Shown here piece by piece: positions 1-11,167 of a stretch of DNA of 64,000 nt. A program made the translations under genes and the position numbers. The stretch covers positions 57,501-121,500 of the forward strand of contig ADNK01001965.1 of NCBI GenBank assembly GCA_000320545.1, written 5' to 3'. The number at the start of each line of letters is the position of its first letter. Within the stretch, counting starts at the first letter, position 1. The notes under the pieces were generated by a model. It saw only the letters and a program-made list of their open reading frames with translations. It searched no databases and was not told the DNA's origin. This DNA is from Bigelowiella natans CCMP2755 (lineage: Eukaryota; Cercozoa; Chlorarachniophyceae).

Positions 1-33
<33 letters not shown>

Positions 34-54
34 ACGTACAAATATTTGACGTAG

Positions 55-186
55 GTATCACCGGCTTAGAAGACGCCTCAACTGTCCTAAAGCTGCTCAA
101 GATCAAAGTCAGCTGTCGATTGATCCTCCCCCTCCCCCAAAAATCAACCCTCCCTCATCTATGCTTCTTTCTCTTGAGCGTTAACG

Positions 187-219
<33 letters not shown>

Positions 220-922
220 CAGGGCTACGAAGTGCAGGACCTTGGCGACAACGAGATGGCAAAGCAACACGCTCGATACCTGGGAGGAGGACGAGCGTAA
301 GTGAAAGCAGCCTAACTATTGTTGTATATGTGGGAGGTGGGGCGAGGGAGAGGGAGGGAGGGCCTCCACGCCTGCCTGCTATTCTGTGACGACACACAAC
401 ATTTCTTCTCTTCTTCTCCTCTTTCTCCGATGAAAAAATATCAGGACTTTGGATGATGAAGTCCTTTATCGCTTCGAGTTTCCCGAGCGCCCTGGAGCTT
501 TAGAGGTCGTTCTCACGCGTTATTATGAGTCAATTTCGGTGTTGTCGTCGTCGTCGTCGGGGAGGGGGGGGGGGGTTGACAATTGTCATTCCTGATACAC
601 ACTCTCCTTGAGGCAAGATGAATATGTTTGTACCTCCTTGTGCTCTGTGTGACGCGTAACAAATGTGTACACGCATTCGTCTGCAAACAGGACTTTCTGA
701 ATTTTATGAGCGACGAGGACCGAGCTGTTCCCTACAATGTTACGATGTTTCACTATAGAAACAGGTTCGGCCGATTCGTTCTTTTGAGAATTTTTTTGGC
801 TTTTAGCTCCCCCCCCCCGCTCCCCGTCCCTTCTCTCTCTTCTAACTCCTCATCCACCATTGCTTGATGGCTGAGAATATGTCAGAGCATCATAATAGAC
901 ACTACACACGCACACACACATG

Positions 923-962
<40 letters not shown>

Positions 963-1506
963 TACACCCACTGAATTGTGCTGTTTCAAACCCACTGTCA
1001 TTCCCCCCTCCCTCCCCCATCCCCTACCCCCTTTTTACCTGCGCCAACAGAGGATCGTTGGAAAACAGCGTGTTGGTTGGAATGCAGATTAGCAGGGAGA
1101 ACAAGGAGGGCCTGGAGGCATTCCTGGATCAGCTAGGGTAAGTAGCACCAAATACAACGACAAAAGATATTATGCACATGGCAGGCTCCCAAATCTATGA
1201 AAACAGGAAGAGCGGGTCGCCGTAATTGAAAATTCTTGCCGCTTCTCGATGTATTACGCTCGTCGTTCCGATGCCGACTTACCCATCACATGCCGCCGCA
1301 GATTCACCTATTTCGAGGAGACGGACAACCTCGTCTACAAGCAATTTCTGTGTCACGCTGGAGGTAATCATTACCAGCTACGAACAATGACGCCGATGCA
1401 TGCTGCTTGAATAATTGTAAACGTTTTGTCTGACGCACGGGTGCATGGTTGCTTCTTAGACGCTCAGCCTCCGGTGATCAAGAGATCGGGCAGCAAATTC
1501 TACTGA
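55..1506 (+). CDS. ilvA: Threonine deaminase (biosynthetic), C-terminal regulatory part, 5' end outside window
   Basis: Threonine deaminase makes 2-oxobutanoate from threonine, the first step of isoleucine synthesis. The visible part is the ACT-like C-terminal regulatory region. Exons by splice phase: 55-107, 223-296, 445-505, 691-764, 1051-1137, 1302-1363 and 1460-1506. Joined, they give family landmarks of E. coli IlvA: GYEVQDLGDNEMAKQHARYL, then YRFEFPERPGAL, then a FHYRNRG segment and a TYFEE motif near the end. All seven exons keep phase and end in KFY-stop. The PLP-binding catalytic domain must lie upstream of base 1, in exons preceding the (CA)n tract at the edge. Introns carry TTG, poly-G and CA microsatellites. 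The family call is firm from the order and spacing of these motifs; exact splice sites are inferred. Confidence 0.88.
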
Positions 1507-2231
1507 AATGATGATGTATTATGTTAGTGATTCATCGCAGCAATAAGCAATCCAGTTGCACATATTATACCGCAGTACTTTCCGGATGATGCTAATGTGC
1601 ACTAATGATTAAAACATTGTTATTATCATGTACAACTGTGCTATGGAATACATGCACACTCGGGTTCTAGACGTACGTAGCTTTTATATGCATTCGATCT
1701 TGTGAGATAATGTACATGTCGTGTCATTAGTCACCTGCATATCAGGCGTGCATGCGGGATTGTACTTTTGCATATTGAGTAAATTTGCATATTGCAATCG
1801 ACACACGTCGCGCACCACTTACCACACGATGCTGATGCATTTGCTACAAATGCAAAACGACATTGCCAGCAGCATGCCATGTACGTAATAATACGTACAT
1901 CGAATGCGCGTGCTGCCTTCGGACACAGCTGTATCACATGCATGTGATTAACTGTGCACCATGGTAGCATGCATAACCTGACTTGAAAAATGAATTCCGA
2001 ATATTAAAGCTTCATGACAGCACAACACGCCCAACAGCAGAGACTGCAATGGACACGACTTATTGAATGCTTGTGGAGCAGCCGCGCGGCATTGCATGGA
2101 CACAGCGCTCTCTAGCTCTGGAGCTACACACACATGTGAGGATCATAATTGACAAAAATTGACAATATTATTAAATCCGTCAAAGTGCACATTGCATGCC
2201 CATGTATTCATGTAGCTATTATGTGTAATGT

Positions 2232-2296
<65 letters not shown>

Positions 2297-2431
2297 TATA
2301 TCATATAAGCATAGGAGCGATGACTGACACAACGACGAGACTGATATTATTTTAATAATGACGCCGTTCCTATGTGTATTATATATAAAATAAATATAGC
2401 GTTAAACAAAGTTCATGACCCATGCTCATGA
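1507..2431. other. Convergent spacer, TGCATG-rich, no gene seen
   Basis: This spacer separates the 3' ends of the threonine deaminase (+) and LamG (-) genes. It is rich in TGCATG, GCACAC and CATGCA words and contains a compound (CA)n(TA)n microsatellite at about 2230-2294. Short open frames here have no recognisable content. It probably holds both 3' UTRs and polyadenylation signals. Confidence 0.5.
2230..2294. repeat. Compound (CA)n(TA)n microsatellite
   Basis: Alternating CA then TA dinucleotides run for about 65 bases in the first convergent spacer. Confidence 0.95.
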
Positions 2432-3301
2432 CTATGTGCAGGTTTTGGAAACGTCCGTTGGATGCGTAAGGCAGGTTGCCGGTAACGAGAATGGAACTGA
2501 AGACGTCGAAACTCCGCAGTACGGTTGCCCCGAGTTAAACGTAGAGTGCAAGCTCGCCGCCTGCGCGGCGCTGAGTTCCGTCGATAGGATGAGGACCTGC
2601 CACATCTTTCCGGAGAAGCCGAACGCGCCCCCATATTCCTTGCCTACGTGGAGCTCCTCCGCGTTGTTTGCACCCGTGAAAGACCCGGTTCCCTTGAGCA
2701 CGCCGTCGATGTAGACTTTCGCTGTCTTGGAGCCGGCTCCCGCGCTCCGCGTCCAGACCACGGAATGGGCAGATGCGCGCCCGGCGGCGTCGAAAACGCC
2801 CGGAGCGGTAACAAGGTTGTTGATATAATTCCCATCCTGCACGCCCATCATAGTGTTACCGTTGTCCTTCCCTACGAACCAGTCGTCATTCCCACTAGGG
2901 TCCCGACTCCCAAAAATAGCCGAGTAAGTCTGTGTGTCTGTGCCTGTATATTGGAACCACGCCGCGACACTGAAGGCGCCGGTTTTGGCGTTTATGTCGC
3001 CCATCGTCAGCCCTGTGTTTACCGAACCCCCGCTGAAGGCAACATGTCCGCCCCCACCTGTGCCCGCCGCAACGCTCCCCACAACCGCCCCATCCTTTGC
3101 CAGTGGGCCAATGTCCTTCCAGACCCCCCCCGTCAGCGGGTGCACCCCCGCGTTGTAGTAAGCCATGACGTCACTGGAGCACGCCGTGGAGTCGACGAGT
3201 TGGGGTAAGATGACGAGAAGAACGACCGTGAGGAGCCACGGTCGAGGAGGAGGATAATGGGGACCATGATGATGATGAGGCGCCATTCTCATGACCCTCA
3301 T
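2432..3301 (-). CDS. Secreted LamG-like jellyroll (concanavalin A-like) protein, intronless
   Basis: This is a single uninterrupted 289-residue frame starting at an ATG, with a second ATG three codons and a third five codons downstream. Residues 1-12 are His/Met-rich, followed by a hydrophobic stretch (WLLTVVLLVILPQLVDS, about residues 23-39) that looks like a signal peptide or anchor. The rest fits a LamG-like lectin/glucanase jellyroll: SVAAWFQYTG, SAIFGSRD, KTAKVYIDGVLKGTGSF and LHVGKEYG are typical strand motifs. Such domains bind carbohydrate or extracellular ligands; no ligand can be named. The gene has no introns, is clearly GC-rich beside its neighbours, and has no TGCGACA element near its start (nearest at 4223). 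It may be a retrogene or a transferred gene. The fold call is fairly secure; the function is open. Confidence 0.75.
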   Translation of the reverse strand: MRVMRMAPHHHHGPHYPPPRPWLLTVVLLVILPQLVDSTACSSDVMAYYNAGVHPLTGGVWKDIGPLAKDGAVVGSVAAGTGGGGHVAFSGGSVNTGLTMGDINAKTGAFSVAAWFQYTGTDTQTYSAIFGSRDPSGNDDWFVGKDNGNTMMGVQDGNYINNLVTAPGVFDAAGRASAHSVVWTRSAGAGSKTAKVYIDGVLKGTGSFTGANNAEELHVGKEYGGAFGFSGKMWQVLILSTELSAAQAASLHSTFNSGQPYCGVSTSSVPFSLPATCLTHPTDVSKTCT

Positions 3302-4602
3302 GACGTTACATGTACACTTTGCAGTAGAGGTAACGGATTCATCCGATGCGAAATTCGATGTTCAATTTGTCAGCAACATGGGTCGTTTGTCTAGGCAAAG
3401 AATCATGCGACCCTTATCCTAGATCTACGAACAACCGAACAAGTTCTCATTTTCCTTTCTGTGCACGAAAAACACTGTTGGTTGGTCAGGAAATGCATGT
3501 CTCTTTTGACATTGTGCACACATTTTTGAAGTCCTCGCAATGATGTTTGCTGAGGCGGTGCTGCATGCACATGCCTGTCTCCCATGTGGTTCTGGCGCAT
3601 GTGGATTTGCATCAATGCTTTGTTCATTGTTCATTCATTGTTCATTGGGCGACTTGTGTTCAGCCTGACCAAAATGAGGTGCTGATCAACAGGGTGCTGA
3701 CGAGTGCACGTGTGTTGAAAGTCACATCCTGGCACCCTTGACTGCCCAGCTGCAACTCCTCGTGAGAGAACGATGCCGTCTCAGTCTGCCTGTTGGTTTT
3801 TGCAAGTTGGCTGGTCACACGTGGCCAACAGCCAGCAGGTGCAACCAAGGATGAGGTGCCAAACTTGCCAGCAATCAATCACGGTGTGGCGTGCAAACGA
3901 CAAACTCCAGCACTTTGCGTGCCAGCGTGTCAAAGCAGTGAAACTCACCAGAGAAAAAACTTTTTTGAAACGATTTCCGTTTGAACACTCGCTAGCTCAC
4001 TTCCTTGTGCCATCACTGAACACCAAAAAGTGAAAACACTTGATGGGGCAACGTGTGCCAGTCTAGCAGTGAAACTTGCTTGACATTCAACAAGATGAAC
4101 ACGTCAATCCTGGGCAACATCAGCATCGCATGTACTACTGCTAGACTGCTAGCTTGCTAGCTTGTGCATTCGGCCCATCTAGCTATGACGATGAAAAATC
4201 ATGGCACCGCTGATGATTGACATGCGACACGTTGCACAAGACCTCAGTTTCAGTGCACACGATGGCACATTAGGCATCTAGGCATGTGCGCATGCACATC
4301 AAGCCGTGAACAATTCAACGACCCCTCTGGGTCCTACTAGCCTAGCTAGCTAAAGCATGAACTTTGGCTTGGCTAACACCTTGCTAGCTACGATTAGACA
4401 ATGGCCATCAATGTACTTGGCAGATTTGACATGTCTAGATGTGCACACCTTGAGGACATGAATGAAACAATGAGCTGCGCATGCACATGCAGTGATACCA
4501 AAACGCTTCTGGAAGTCCACAATGAGGCCTGTGTAGGTTTCGTAGCTGCTGCTCATGCAGATTCATTTTTCTCGCTACGTCACGTCCCTTCGTAGTTTAA
4601 CA
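3302..4602. other. Spacer upstream of LamG gene, no gene seen
   Basis: This 1.3 kb stretch shows no convincing gene. It is TpG/CpA-rich with many TGCAC, CATGTG and CTAGCTAGC words, for example near 4340-4390. One TGCGACA lies at 4223-4229, too far from the LamG start to be an obvious promoter copy. The stretch also holds the 3' flank of the cyanophycinase-like gene. Confidence 0.4.
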
Positions 4603-4988
4603 TCATTCTTCGCTCACATCGTCCTCATTGCCATATGGGTTTCCATCTCTAATTTTGCCTTTTTCAACTTTGAAGGTGTAGCTTAGCCCAGACCCCTTCC
4701 ATAGATTAAGGTCAAAAGTATCCAGATCTTTTGCCTCAGGATTGTCGAAGGAGCGACCGGTCAGTCGCTCACACGCCACAGTGTTGCCGATGGTTAAGGG
4801 TGCATGTGTTGAGCATACTCGTTCACCATCACCCCCCTTCAGCGTACACATGTATGCTGTTCCATCGCCAACCACTGTCGCGACGCCGTCGTTTCTGCTC
4901 ATCGACGAGCAGGGAAAAGACGGAGGGAGGGAACGAAGTTAAACCGAGTCCAATGTTAACAAGAAAAGTAACTTCTTTCTCTCCCCAC

Positions 4989-5027
<39 letters not shown>

Positions 5028-5452
5028 CGTAAAACGTGTGCATTCATTCCATCTCTTCTTAATCCCCCCCCCCTCTCTCCCTCTCTCTCTCTCTCTCTTC
5101 GTAAAATATGCATTTATTTGATCCTTCTCTCTAATTTCTTTCTGATTTCTGCTTTCTCCTTATTCCCTAGGCACTTTGCCTTCCTCCACAGTTACTACCC
5201 GATAAGAAGCGCAGTTTCCTGGTCTACGCCAATGCCCCTCACGTCAGCGTCATTGGGGATATATCCGTCGTATTTGTTCTGGATGCGTGCGAGAAACACC
5301 ACGAGACGGCCCATACGGTCGCGTACTTTGAAGTGTGTGTCTGAAATGGGAAAAAGGAAGAAAGGAAGAGAGGAAGAGAGGGAGGAGGAGGAGGAGGAGG
5401 AGGAGGAGGAGGAGCGAGAGGAGGAGGAAAGTATACACTTACACTTACAAAC

Positions 5453-5488
<36 letters not shown>

Positions 5489-6191
5489 TCCCACCCTCTC
5501 TAAGCAAGTTCCACAGTAGTAGCTAGCTAGTACTACTCCGCACCCGTGACGACGGTTTGGCTCTCGAGGTGGGTGTCAACCAAACTCATCTTGGGTACTA
5601 TGGATCCATTTATGTTCTCATCGTAGGGATCTTCTAACGCCTCAGATGAGATGGCACTCCCATATTGGCCTGGGGAATAATTGCATGAGGGGGTATAATG
5701 ACGACCAGGAGAAATAAAGAATGAAACGCATAGCAATGGGAGGAAGAAAGTGTGAAAGGAATGATCTTCATCCACATAACCCACATCGCTCAACCGCCTT
5801 TGTCGTAGTCCTCTCCCACCACCACCCCTCCATTATCATCATCATCATCATCATCATCGTTATCTATACTAAATGTTACCGGTATAGATATAGTCCCCTT
5901 GAATAGCGCAACCAGCAGATGTCCCTCCAATACTCACATTTCGGACTACCCTTGACGCCTCCAGCTCTGCTTCGAGTGCTGTTCCTTGGATGTCACCATC
6001 ATCATCATGCAAGAGTAATCAGAGGATGGAGGGAACAAAGAATGAGCTCTCTCTTTCCCTCTTTCTCCCTTTCTCTCTCTCCCTCTCCATCCATCCATCC
6101 ATCTATCTTTCTTGGGATAGAGTCAAACGAGTCGCACAACACTCACCACCACCCACATGCACCAAATATCCAGGGGATACAGCTTTCTACA

Positions 6192-6260
<69 letters not shown>

Positions 6261-6552
6261 TTCTCTTTTTCTCTTTAGATATATCTTCTATGAGCAGCAC
6301 CCCACCTGCAATACGGTCGATGTACTTGCTTTGGTCGCCACCTGCGAAGAAGATGGCCTCTGCTTCTTGCACATATCGTAGCACCGATGGATCATTGGCT
6401 GATGATATCATTCATTTATTTATTTTGTACCACAAGTAGAGAGGAGAGAAGGGAGTAAATCAATAGTTAGTTGAGCATCAAGTCAAAATCAATAGATGAT
6501 TACTCGATGACATTGTCGGCCAATGGTTACTGCACATCACCATCACCATCAC

Positions 6553-6585
<33 letters not shown>

Positions 6586-7458
6586 AATCATACTAACTAA
6601 TATGCACCTGCATCCCGTGAATTCAGGATAAGTGTAGCCACTGTACGAGCGCCACCAAAGGCCTTTATGTACTCATTGTATGCATCGGTTCCTGACTCGC
6701 GCAACACGAGAAAATCTCCCCCATCTGAGCGAGAAAGCTGCCATTTGAATGCTGCATCTACGTCGGAGCCGCCTCCCATTAGGACTGTCCCACCCTTGTG
6801 TTTTTATTGTTATTATTATTATCATTATTATTATTATTATAATTCCAACTAAATTGTCATGTGCTATGTTTTCACGAAGTAAGTTGTTATGGTTTGGCCT
6901 GGTGCTGCTGCTGCTACTGTGTAGGTTAGAGAAATGGCGGAAAGAACGAATGGTACGCTCGTGAAAATATGAGCTTCTCGTTGTTTTATCGGGCATGCAA
7001 TGCAAAGCAATGGCAATGATGCAGTGCAATACAATGCAATGGTGCCGATGATTGATCAACCCGTTGATTGATAGTGTGGTACTACTACTACTACTACTAC
7101 TACTACTACCATTATCATTGGAGCTAACACTAACTCAAACTACTATATATACCATTGTGTTTCTTGTGTCCTCGTCAGGTCTCTTGCACTCGTGAGAAGG
7201 GATACAGTAATAGTCGAATATGCCGTCATTCCCAGACTCATGGAACACACCATTTTCTTGTTTGTCGGAAACATTAATTTTACTGCCATTAGTACTAGAA
7301 GCAGTGCTTGTGCTGACGCCGCCGCCGCTGCTGCTTTTTTGAGGCCTTGAGGTTGGACGAACATGACGGTGTCCTATTCCCCCTCTTATAGTAAAGATAG
7401 AGTACATGTATGAGTGCTGCATAAAAACGATTATGTATAATTCACCATGCAAATACAT
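4603..7458 (-). CDS. Cyanophycinase-like serine exopeptidase (peptidase family S51)
   Basis: Exons in transcript order: 7458-7153 (start uncertain), 6794-6608, 6398-6306, 5984-5880, 5669-5544, 5340-5199 and 4894-4603, all in phase. Family landmarks appear in order: GGTVLMGGGSDVDAAF, GGDFLVLRESGTDAYN, AIFFAGGDQS, the nucleophile-serine motif GGTSAGCAIQG, LEDPYDENI, DTHFKVRDRMGRL, RGIGVDQETALLI and a GDGTAYM segment. S51 cyanophycinases hydrolyse the Asp-Arg storage polymer cyanophycin; eukaryotic relatives may cleave other isoaspartyl or aspartyl peptides. The first exon is least certain. It reads through a Ser/Gly-rich and Cys-containing stretch ending DEDTRNTM, and its N-terminal hydrophobic segment may be a signal. 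Introns hold many microsatellites. No TGCGACA element lies upstream, so the true 5' end may differ. Confidence 0.85.
4990..5485. repeat. Cluster of (CT)n, (GGA)n and (AC)n microsatellites in cyanophycinase introns
   Basis: (CT)n at 4990-5024 and 5072-5098, (GGA)n at about 5381-5414 and (AC)n at about 5452-5485. All lie in introns of the S51 peptidase gene and produce long artefactual Ser/Leu, Glu or Thr/His open frames. Confidence 0.95.
6190..6260. repeat. Compound (TA)n(GT)n microsatellite in an intron
   Basis: TA dinucleotides at 6192-6213 followed by GT dinucleotides at about 6229-6259, within a cyanophycinase-gene intron. Confidence 0.95.
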
Positions 7459-7752
7459 ATAGACTGTAACGGTATGCGCCTCATTTCACATACGGGAAAG
7501 ATTCTAGAATTTCGGCCGCAAACTGGCTGGATTGTAACATCTAAATTAAGGGAAGGGATGGGAGAAGAAAAAGACATTAGTTGTAATTGTGGTAGTCGTC
7601 GTCATTATCGATGTCGTAATGAATCTTGTTATTACTTCCTTCTTCACAAATGTAATTCTAAGAGTACTAACGCACATGTTAAATTGCTATCCTTTAAACA
7701 AAAAAATGGAGAATTTACAATTCTTTCAAATTTTATTGGTGATGCTTCCTAG
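7447..7752 (+). CDS. Small hypothetical ORF between two minus-strand genes
   Basis: This ATG-started 101-codon frame nearly fills the spacer between the cyanophycinase-like and hydrolase genes, on the opposite strand. Its middle is Cys/His/Arg-rich (CNCGSRRHYRCRNESC), a little like a zinc-binding knuckle. I recognise no family. A chance ORF in AT-rich DNA is quite possible, so this is listed only as a candidate. Confidence 0.2.
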   Translation: MQIHIDCNGMRLISHTGKILEFRPQTGWIVTSKLREGMGEEKDISCNCGSRRHYRCRNESCYYFLLHKCNSKSTNAHVKLLSFKQKNGEFTILSNFIGDAS

Positions 7753-7824
7753 CTATGGAAAAGCATAATCCTGATGTAATATTATACGACGATAAAACAC
7801 GACTATCAACTACATCCTACATAT

Positions 7825-7882
7825 TCAGCTATCTAGAAAATCTTTTATTCCCATAATTGTGTGTGTGTGTGTGTGTGTGTGC

Positions 7883-7936
<54 letters not shown>

Positions 7937-8702
7937 TCAAGGAGGGAGAAAGGAAAAAAACAAAGCATGATGCAGTCTACTACTACCCCGCATCCTGAAT
8001 GGCCTACGTTTGGGATGGAGCGCAACGTGTGAACACTGTCGTTGCCATAGAATTCCCGTATGTGTTGGACGTATGCGTGCTGTGCGGGGTAGTAGAAATA
8101 ATAGCAGTATTAGTTGTTGTATTTATTTGTTTATCAGGTGGACATATTATGTGACACAAAATATACAACATCGCCATCATGTAGGATGCCTCAATAAACT
8201 ACTGGTAGTAGGTCTAGACGTCGTCGAGGAAACAAACAAAACAACGTGTATATATATCATTGCGTTGCTACCATACGCTCCATGCGACAATATCCCTGTA
8301 AATAGGCCTCGCAGGAGTGATCTAGGCCGCCGTCATACGGGTCACACCCAGTGGTGCATTCATGCTCCGCCATGTACCTGCATTATCATTATTATCAGAA
8401 CGGCGTGTGTGTGTGTGTGTGTGTATGTGTGTGTGTGTTCCGTATTGCATCATCCTGCTACTTATTTATGTAAATATGCATGCATGTATGTATGTATGTA
8501 TGTATGTATGGACGTGTGCGCGCTACTACTATGTACGCATGTATGTACGCATGTATATATGTATGTATACTTTAAGGATGAAAAAGAAAAAAAGTAACAC
8601 GAGTGGTGGAGTAAATATAGACGATAGACGATAGCGTCGACCTCATCCCCCCCCCCCCCCCGCTTCCTCCCTCCAGCTTCAATCGATCATCAGTAAATGC
8701 GT

Positions 8703-8735
<33 letters not shown>

Positions 8736-9164
8736 TTTGACCACCTGTGGTCACATACGTCAGCCTCCCCGGAAAGATATACGACGTTTCTGGCTGCATA
8801 GAGGCGCAAGACTCTGTCTATGGGAAAGCTACTACTTTGGAGGTAGCTTGGTTTGCTTCCCTCCAGTCCGTACCCGTAGGCGTTGTAAGTTTTAAGGCAT
8901 GATGATGATAGGGAGGCGGAGGAGGAGGATGTTGGGGATGAGTAATTCCACCACCCATCCTCCTGCTTCTTGCTATCATCATCCAGAGCCATCTTCACGG
9001 AAAGGGGGACCTCAAAGGCAAACTTGGTGTGAAGAAGAGTCGAATTCTCGCAGAATTTACACCGCAATGTGCCGCGAGCGGGTAGCCGAGGCCTTTTCTT
9101 GTCGAGGTATACCATTGAAGAAGGATTGGCGATGTAGTAGTCTACCTGAGAAAATAGAAGAGAG

Positions 9165-9202
<38 letters not shown>

Positions 9203-10263
9203 ACCAAGACTGCTTCACTCTAATATTCGGCAAGATTTTCTTGAAAATCTGGACAACCAACCTTTAGCATGCGTTGGCGCATACCGAGCAGTGTTCCCGA
9301 TGCTGCCGGCGACTCTCTTGGTAGCACTATCCTAGAGAAAAGTGCTAGTCGTTGCACGGTTTGGCCACCGGCAGAATGACCGGCTATCAGAACTCGATGC
9401 AAATTAGGGTATAGACGCTCGTCGCCCAACGTGGTCACCATCTTGTCTAGAACCTGATGAATAATCAAGATTATTAACTACTGCCTTTAAGTCTCTTTTG
9501 TCTCTGTCGTCTTCGTCGTGTATTCTATTCTTGTAACCCTAGCTATCTATCTATACGCGAACTCCATTAGCAGCACGGAGCAAGGACCTCGAAGCTTGAC
9601 ATTGTCGCCCCTAGAGAGGCGCTAGAATTGCCTCCCCAATTCCAGGGAAAACTCCCTTTGGAATCATCATCCCAGTACATTTCTTGTTCTCGGTCTAGGC
9701 CTTTGTCTGTTTCATGATAAAACTGTGGACCGAATATCAGCACCTTCTCAGGCGCTATCGATCCGGAAAGCTTGCTAATGGCTCCTGCCATGTATTGTGT
9801 GTATTCATCACCATTACGAGCTGCTCCATGTTGAACAATGATTGCAATTTCCGCTGATTTTTGTGGCTCTCCTAGTGCAGCTTGACCGATCGGATGCCAG
9901 ATAGGGAAGGCGTTGTGCTAATGATAGTTTGGGAGAGAAGAACGATGACGACGACATGTTGGAACATGTGGATGACAATAGTGAGAATCACGTGGTGAAT
10001 TATGGTACACCGTTCTTTTTGGGTAGTGCATTTAGCGAAACAGTGACGATTCTGTATCTTCCTGTGTGTGCAATTTGTTGATGCAGCAGCAATACCGTCG
10101 GAAGCAAATGGAGGTGCGACTTTCGTACTTGCGCCGTCTTGAGACACTGCGCGTCACCGTGCGTGCACCACTCGCACTTTGCTACATCTTGGGTCAAACC
10201 TTGGCCCACCTCTCCACCCGAAGGCAACAGAAGCAGAGGCGAAAACAAGAAGAGTCGCAGCAT
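7825..10263 (-). CDS. Secreted alpha/beta hydrolase (serine hydrolase)
   Basis: Exons in order: 10263-10129, 9917-9588, 9453-9262, 9145-8745, 8377-8272 and 8079-7987, all phase-consistent, then a short poorly defined 3' exon ending near 7825. Exon 1 encodes a signal peptide (MLRLFLFSPLLLLPSGGEVG) and a Cys-rich leader. Next come the oxyanion-side strand AEIAIIVQHGAARNGDEY and QFYHETD. The catalytic triad is visible: nucleophile elbow AGHSAGGQ, an Asp in YLSGEADVCDH, and a His in NVGHSGCG. VDYYIANPSSMVYLD and CEAYLQGYCRMERM match a family of secreted esterase-like hydrolases seen in fungi, oomycetes and bacteria. The substrate is unknown. The start is chosen for the signal peptide and lies 75 bases from a TGCGACA element. 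The last exon is uncertain because no good acceptor restores a family-like end. Confidence 0.85.
7857..7932. repeat. Compound (GT)n(GA)n microsatellite
   Basis: GT run 7858-7899 followed by a GA run 7899-7931, in the last intron or 3' region of the hydrolase gene. On the minus strand it forms a pyrimidine-rich tract ahead of the putative last exon. Confidence 0.95.
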
Positions 10264-10299
10264 GGACAATGGAGGAGGGTGTTGAGGGATGGACAGTCG

Positions 10300-10400
10300 G
10301 CAAGAATCTCGAAGAAATCCGTCCTCATTTGAGTCTCTGCGACAATATATATCGACAGAATTTCCAAGAAATTCCGTCTCATTTTTATCTCTGCGACCGT
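10300..10400 (-). promoter_or_regulatory. Hydrolase promoter with duplicated TGCGAC-bearing block
   Basis: TGCGACA at 10338-10344 lies 75 bases upstream of the hydrolase ATG. An imperfect copy of the same block follows at 10366-10399: GAAGAAATCCGTC...TCTCTGCGACA is echoed by AAGAAATTCCGTC...TCTCTGCGACC, about 57 bases apart. This looks like a local duplication of a promoter module. Confidence 0.5.
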
Positions 10401-11167
10401 GTCCATCGATTTGCAAGTGTCGTCATGCGAGGCACTGCGTTTCATGTTTTGCAAATGTGGGACGGACGCATCATAGACACGTAATACCATGTATCTGTCA
10501 TACGCAATGAAGTGATTGAACCTTTTCAATAGTCATACTAACATAGCTATGCAAAGCAGCGGCTACAGCGCTTAGGTTGTGCAAATGTCTTGCAACATTT
10601 TGGAAATGTCTGATGTGGTCCATCATCAAGATGATCTGTGCGTGTGTGCCAGCATGGAATGCTGCTGCCTTCACTGTCTAGCTGTGCTAGCCGATGCACA
10701 TCTTGTCCCCATTGACTCTAGCACTGCTACATACACTGCATCGTACACATCTAGACATGCTAGCATGTTTCAATCACATTTGCATGCATGCTAGCTAGCT
10801 AGAGCTAGCGTGAGACATGTTGCATGGTGTCTGCATGGTCCACGTACACATCACGCACATGCATGGATGCATGTTGTTATTCGTATGCTGTGGATGATGT
10901 CATGATAACTAGATAAATGTGAAGGTCACGGATGACAACCTCTTAAGTGTTTTCATCTGTCCTTTCTGTCATGCATGCATTCGACAATGAGCAGCTTGCG
11001 ATGAACGTTTGTTTACATCCACTTTCACTCTCACTCGACGTAAGTAGCAACAGTAGTAGTGGTAGTGGTAGTAGTAGCAATTTGTACATGTCTCTAGTTG
11101 TCTGAATTGTCACAGAGCAGCTTGCACTGCTAGACTGCTGCTCCTGCCGCCTTCGAGTACTCCTAGT
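10400..11167. other. Spacer between hydrolase and ankyrin gene, no gene seen
   Basis: No gene is supported here. The sequence is rich in GCATGC, CTAGCTAG and ACATGT words around 10690-10990 and has short AGT repeats near 11050-11080. It contains the 5' flank of the hydrolase gene and the 3' flank of the ankyrin gene. Confidence 0.4.

Noticed and set aside
4223-4229. TGCGACA as LamG promoter element
   Set aside because: It lies more than 900 bases upstream of the LamG start, outside the range seen at other genes.
5239-5481. Long Pro/Ser/Leu or Cys/Val open frames over (GGA)n and (AC)n
   Set aside because: They are frame artefacts of microsatellites inside cyanophycinase introns; the true exons use other frames.
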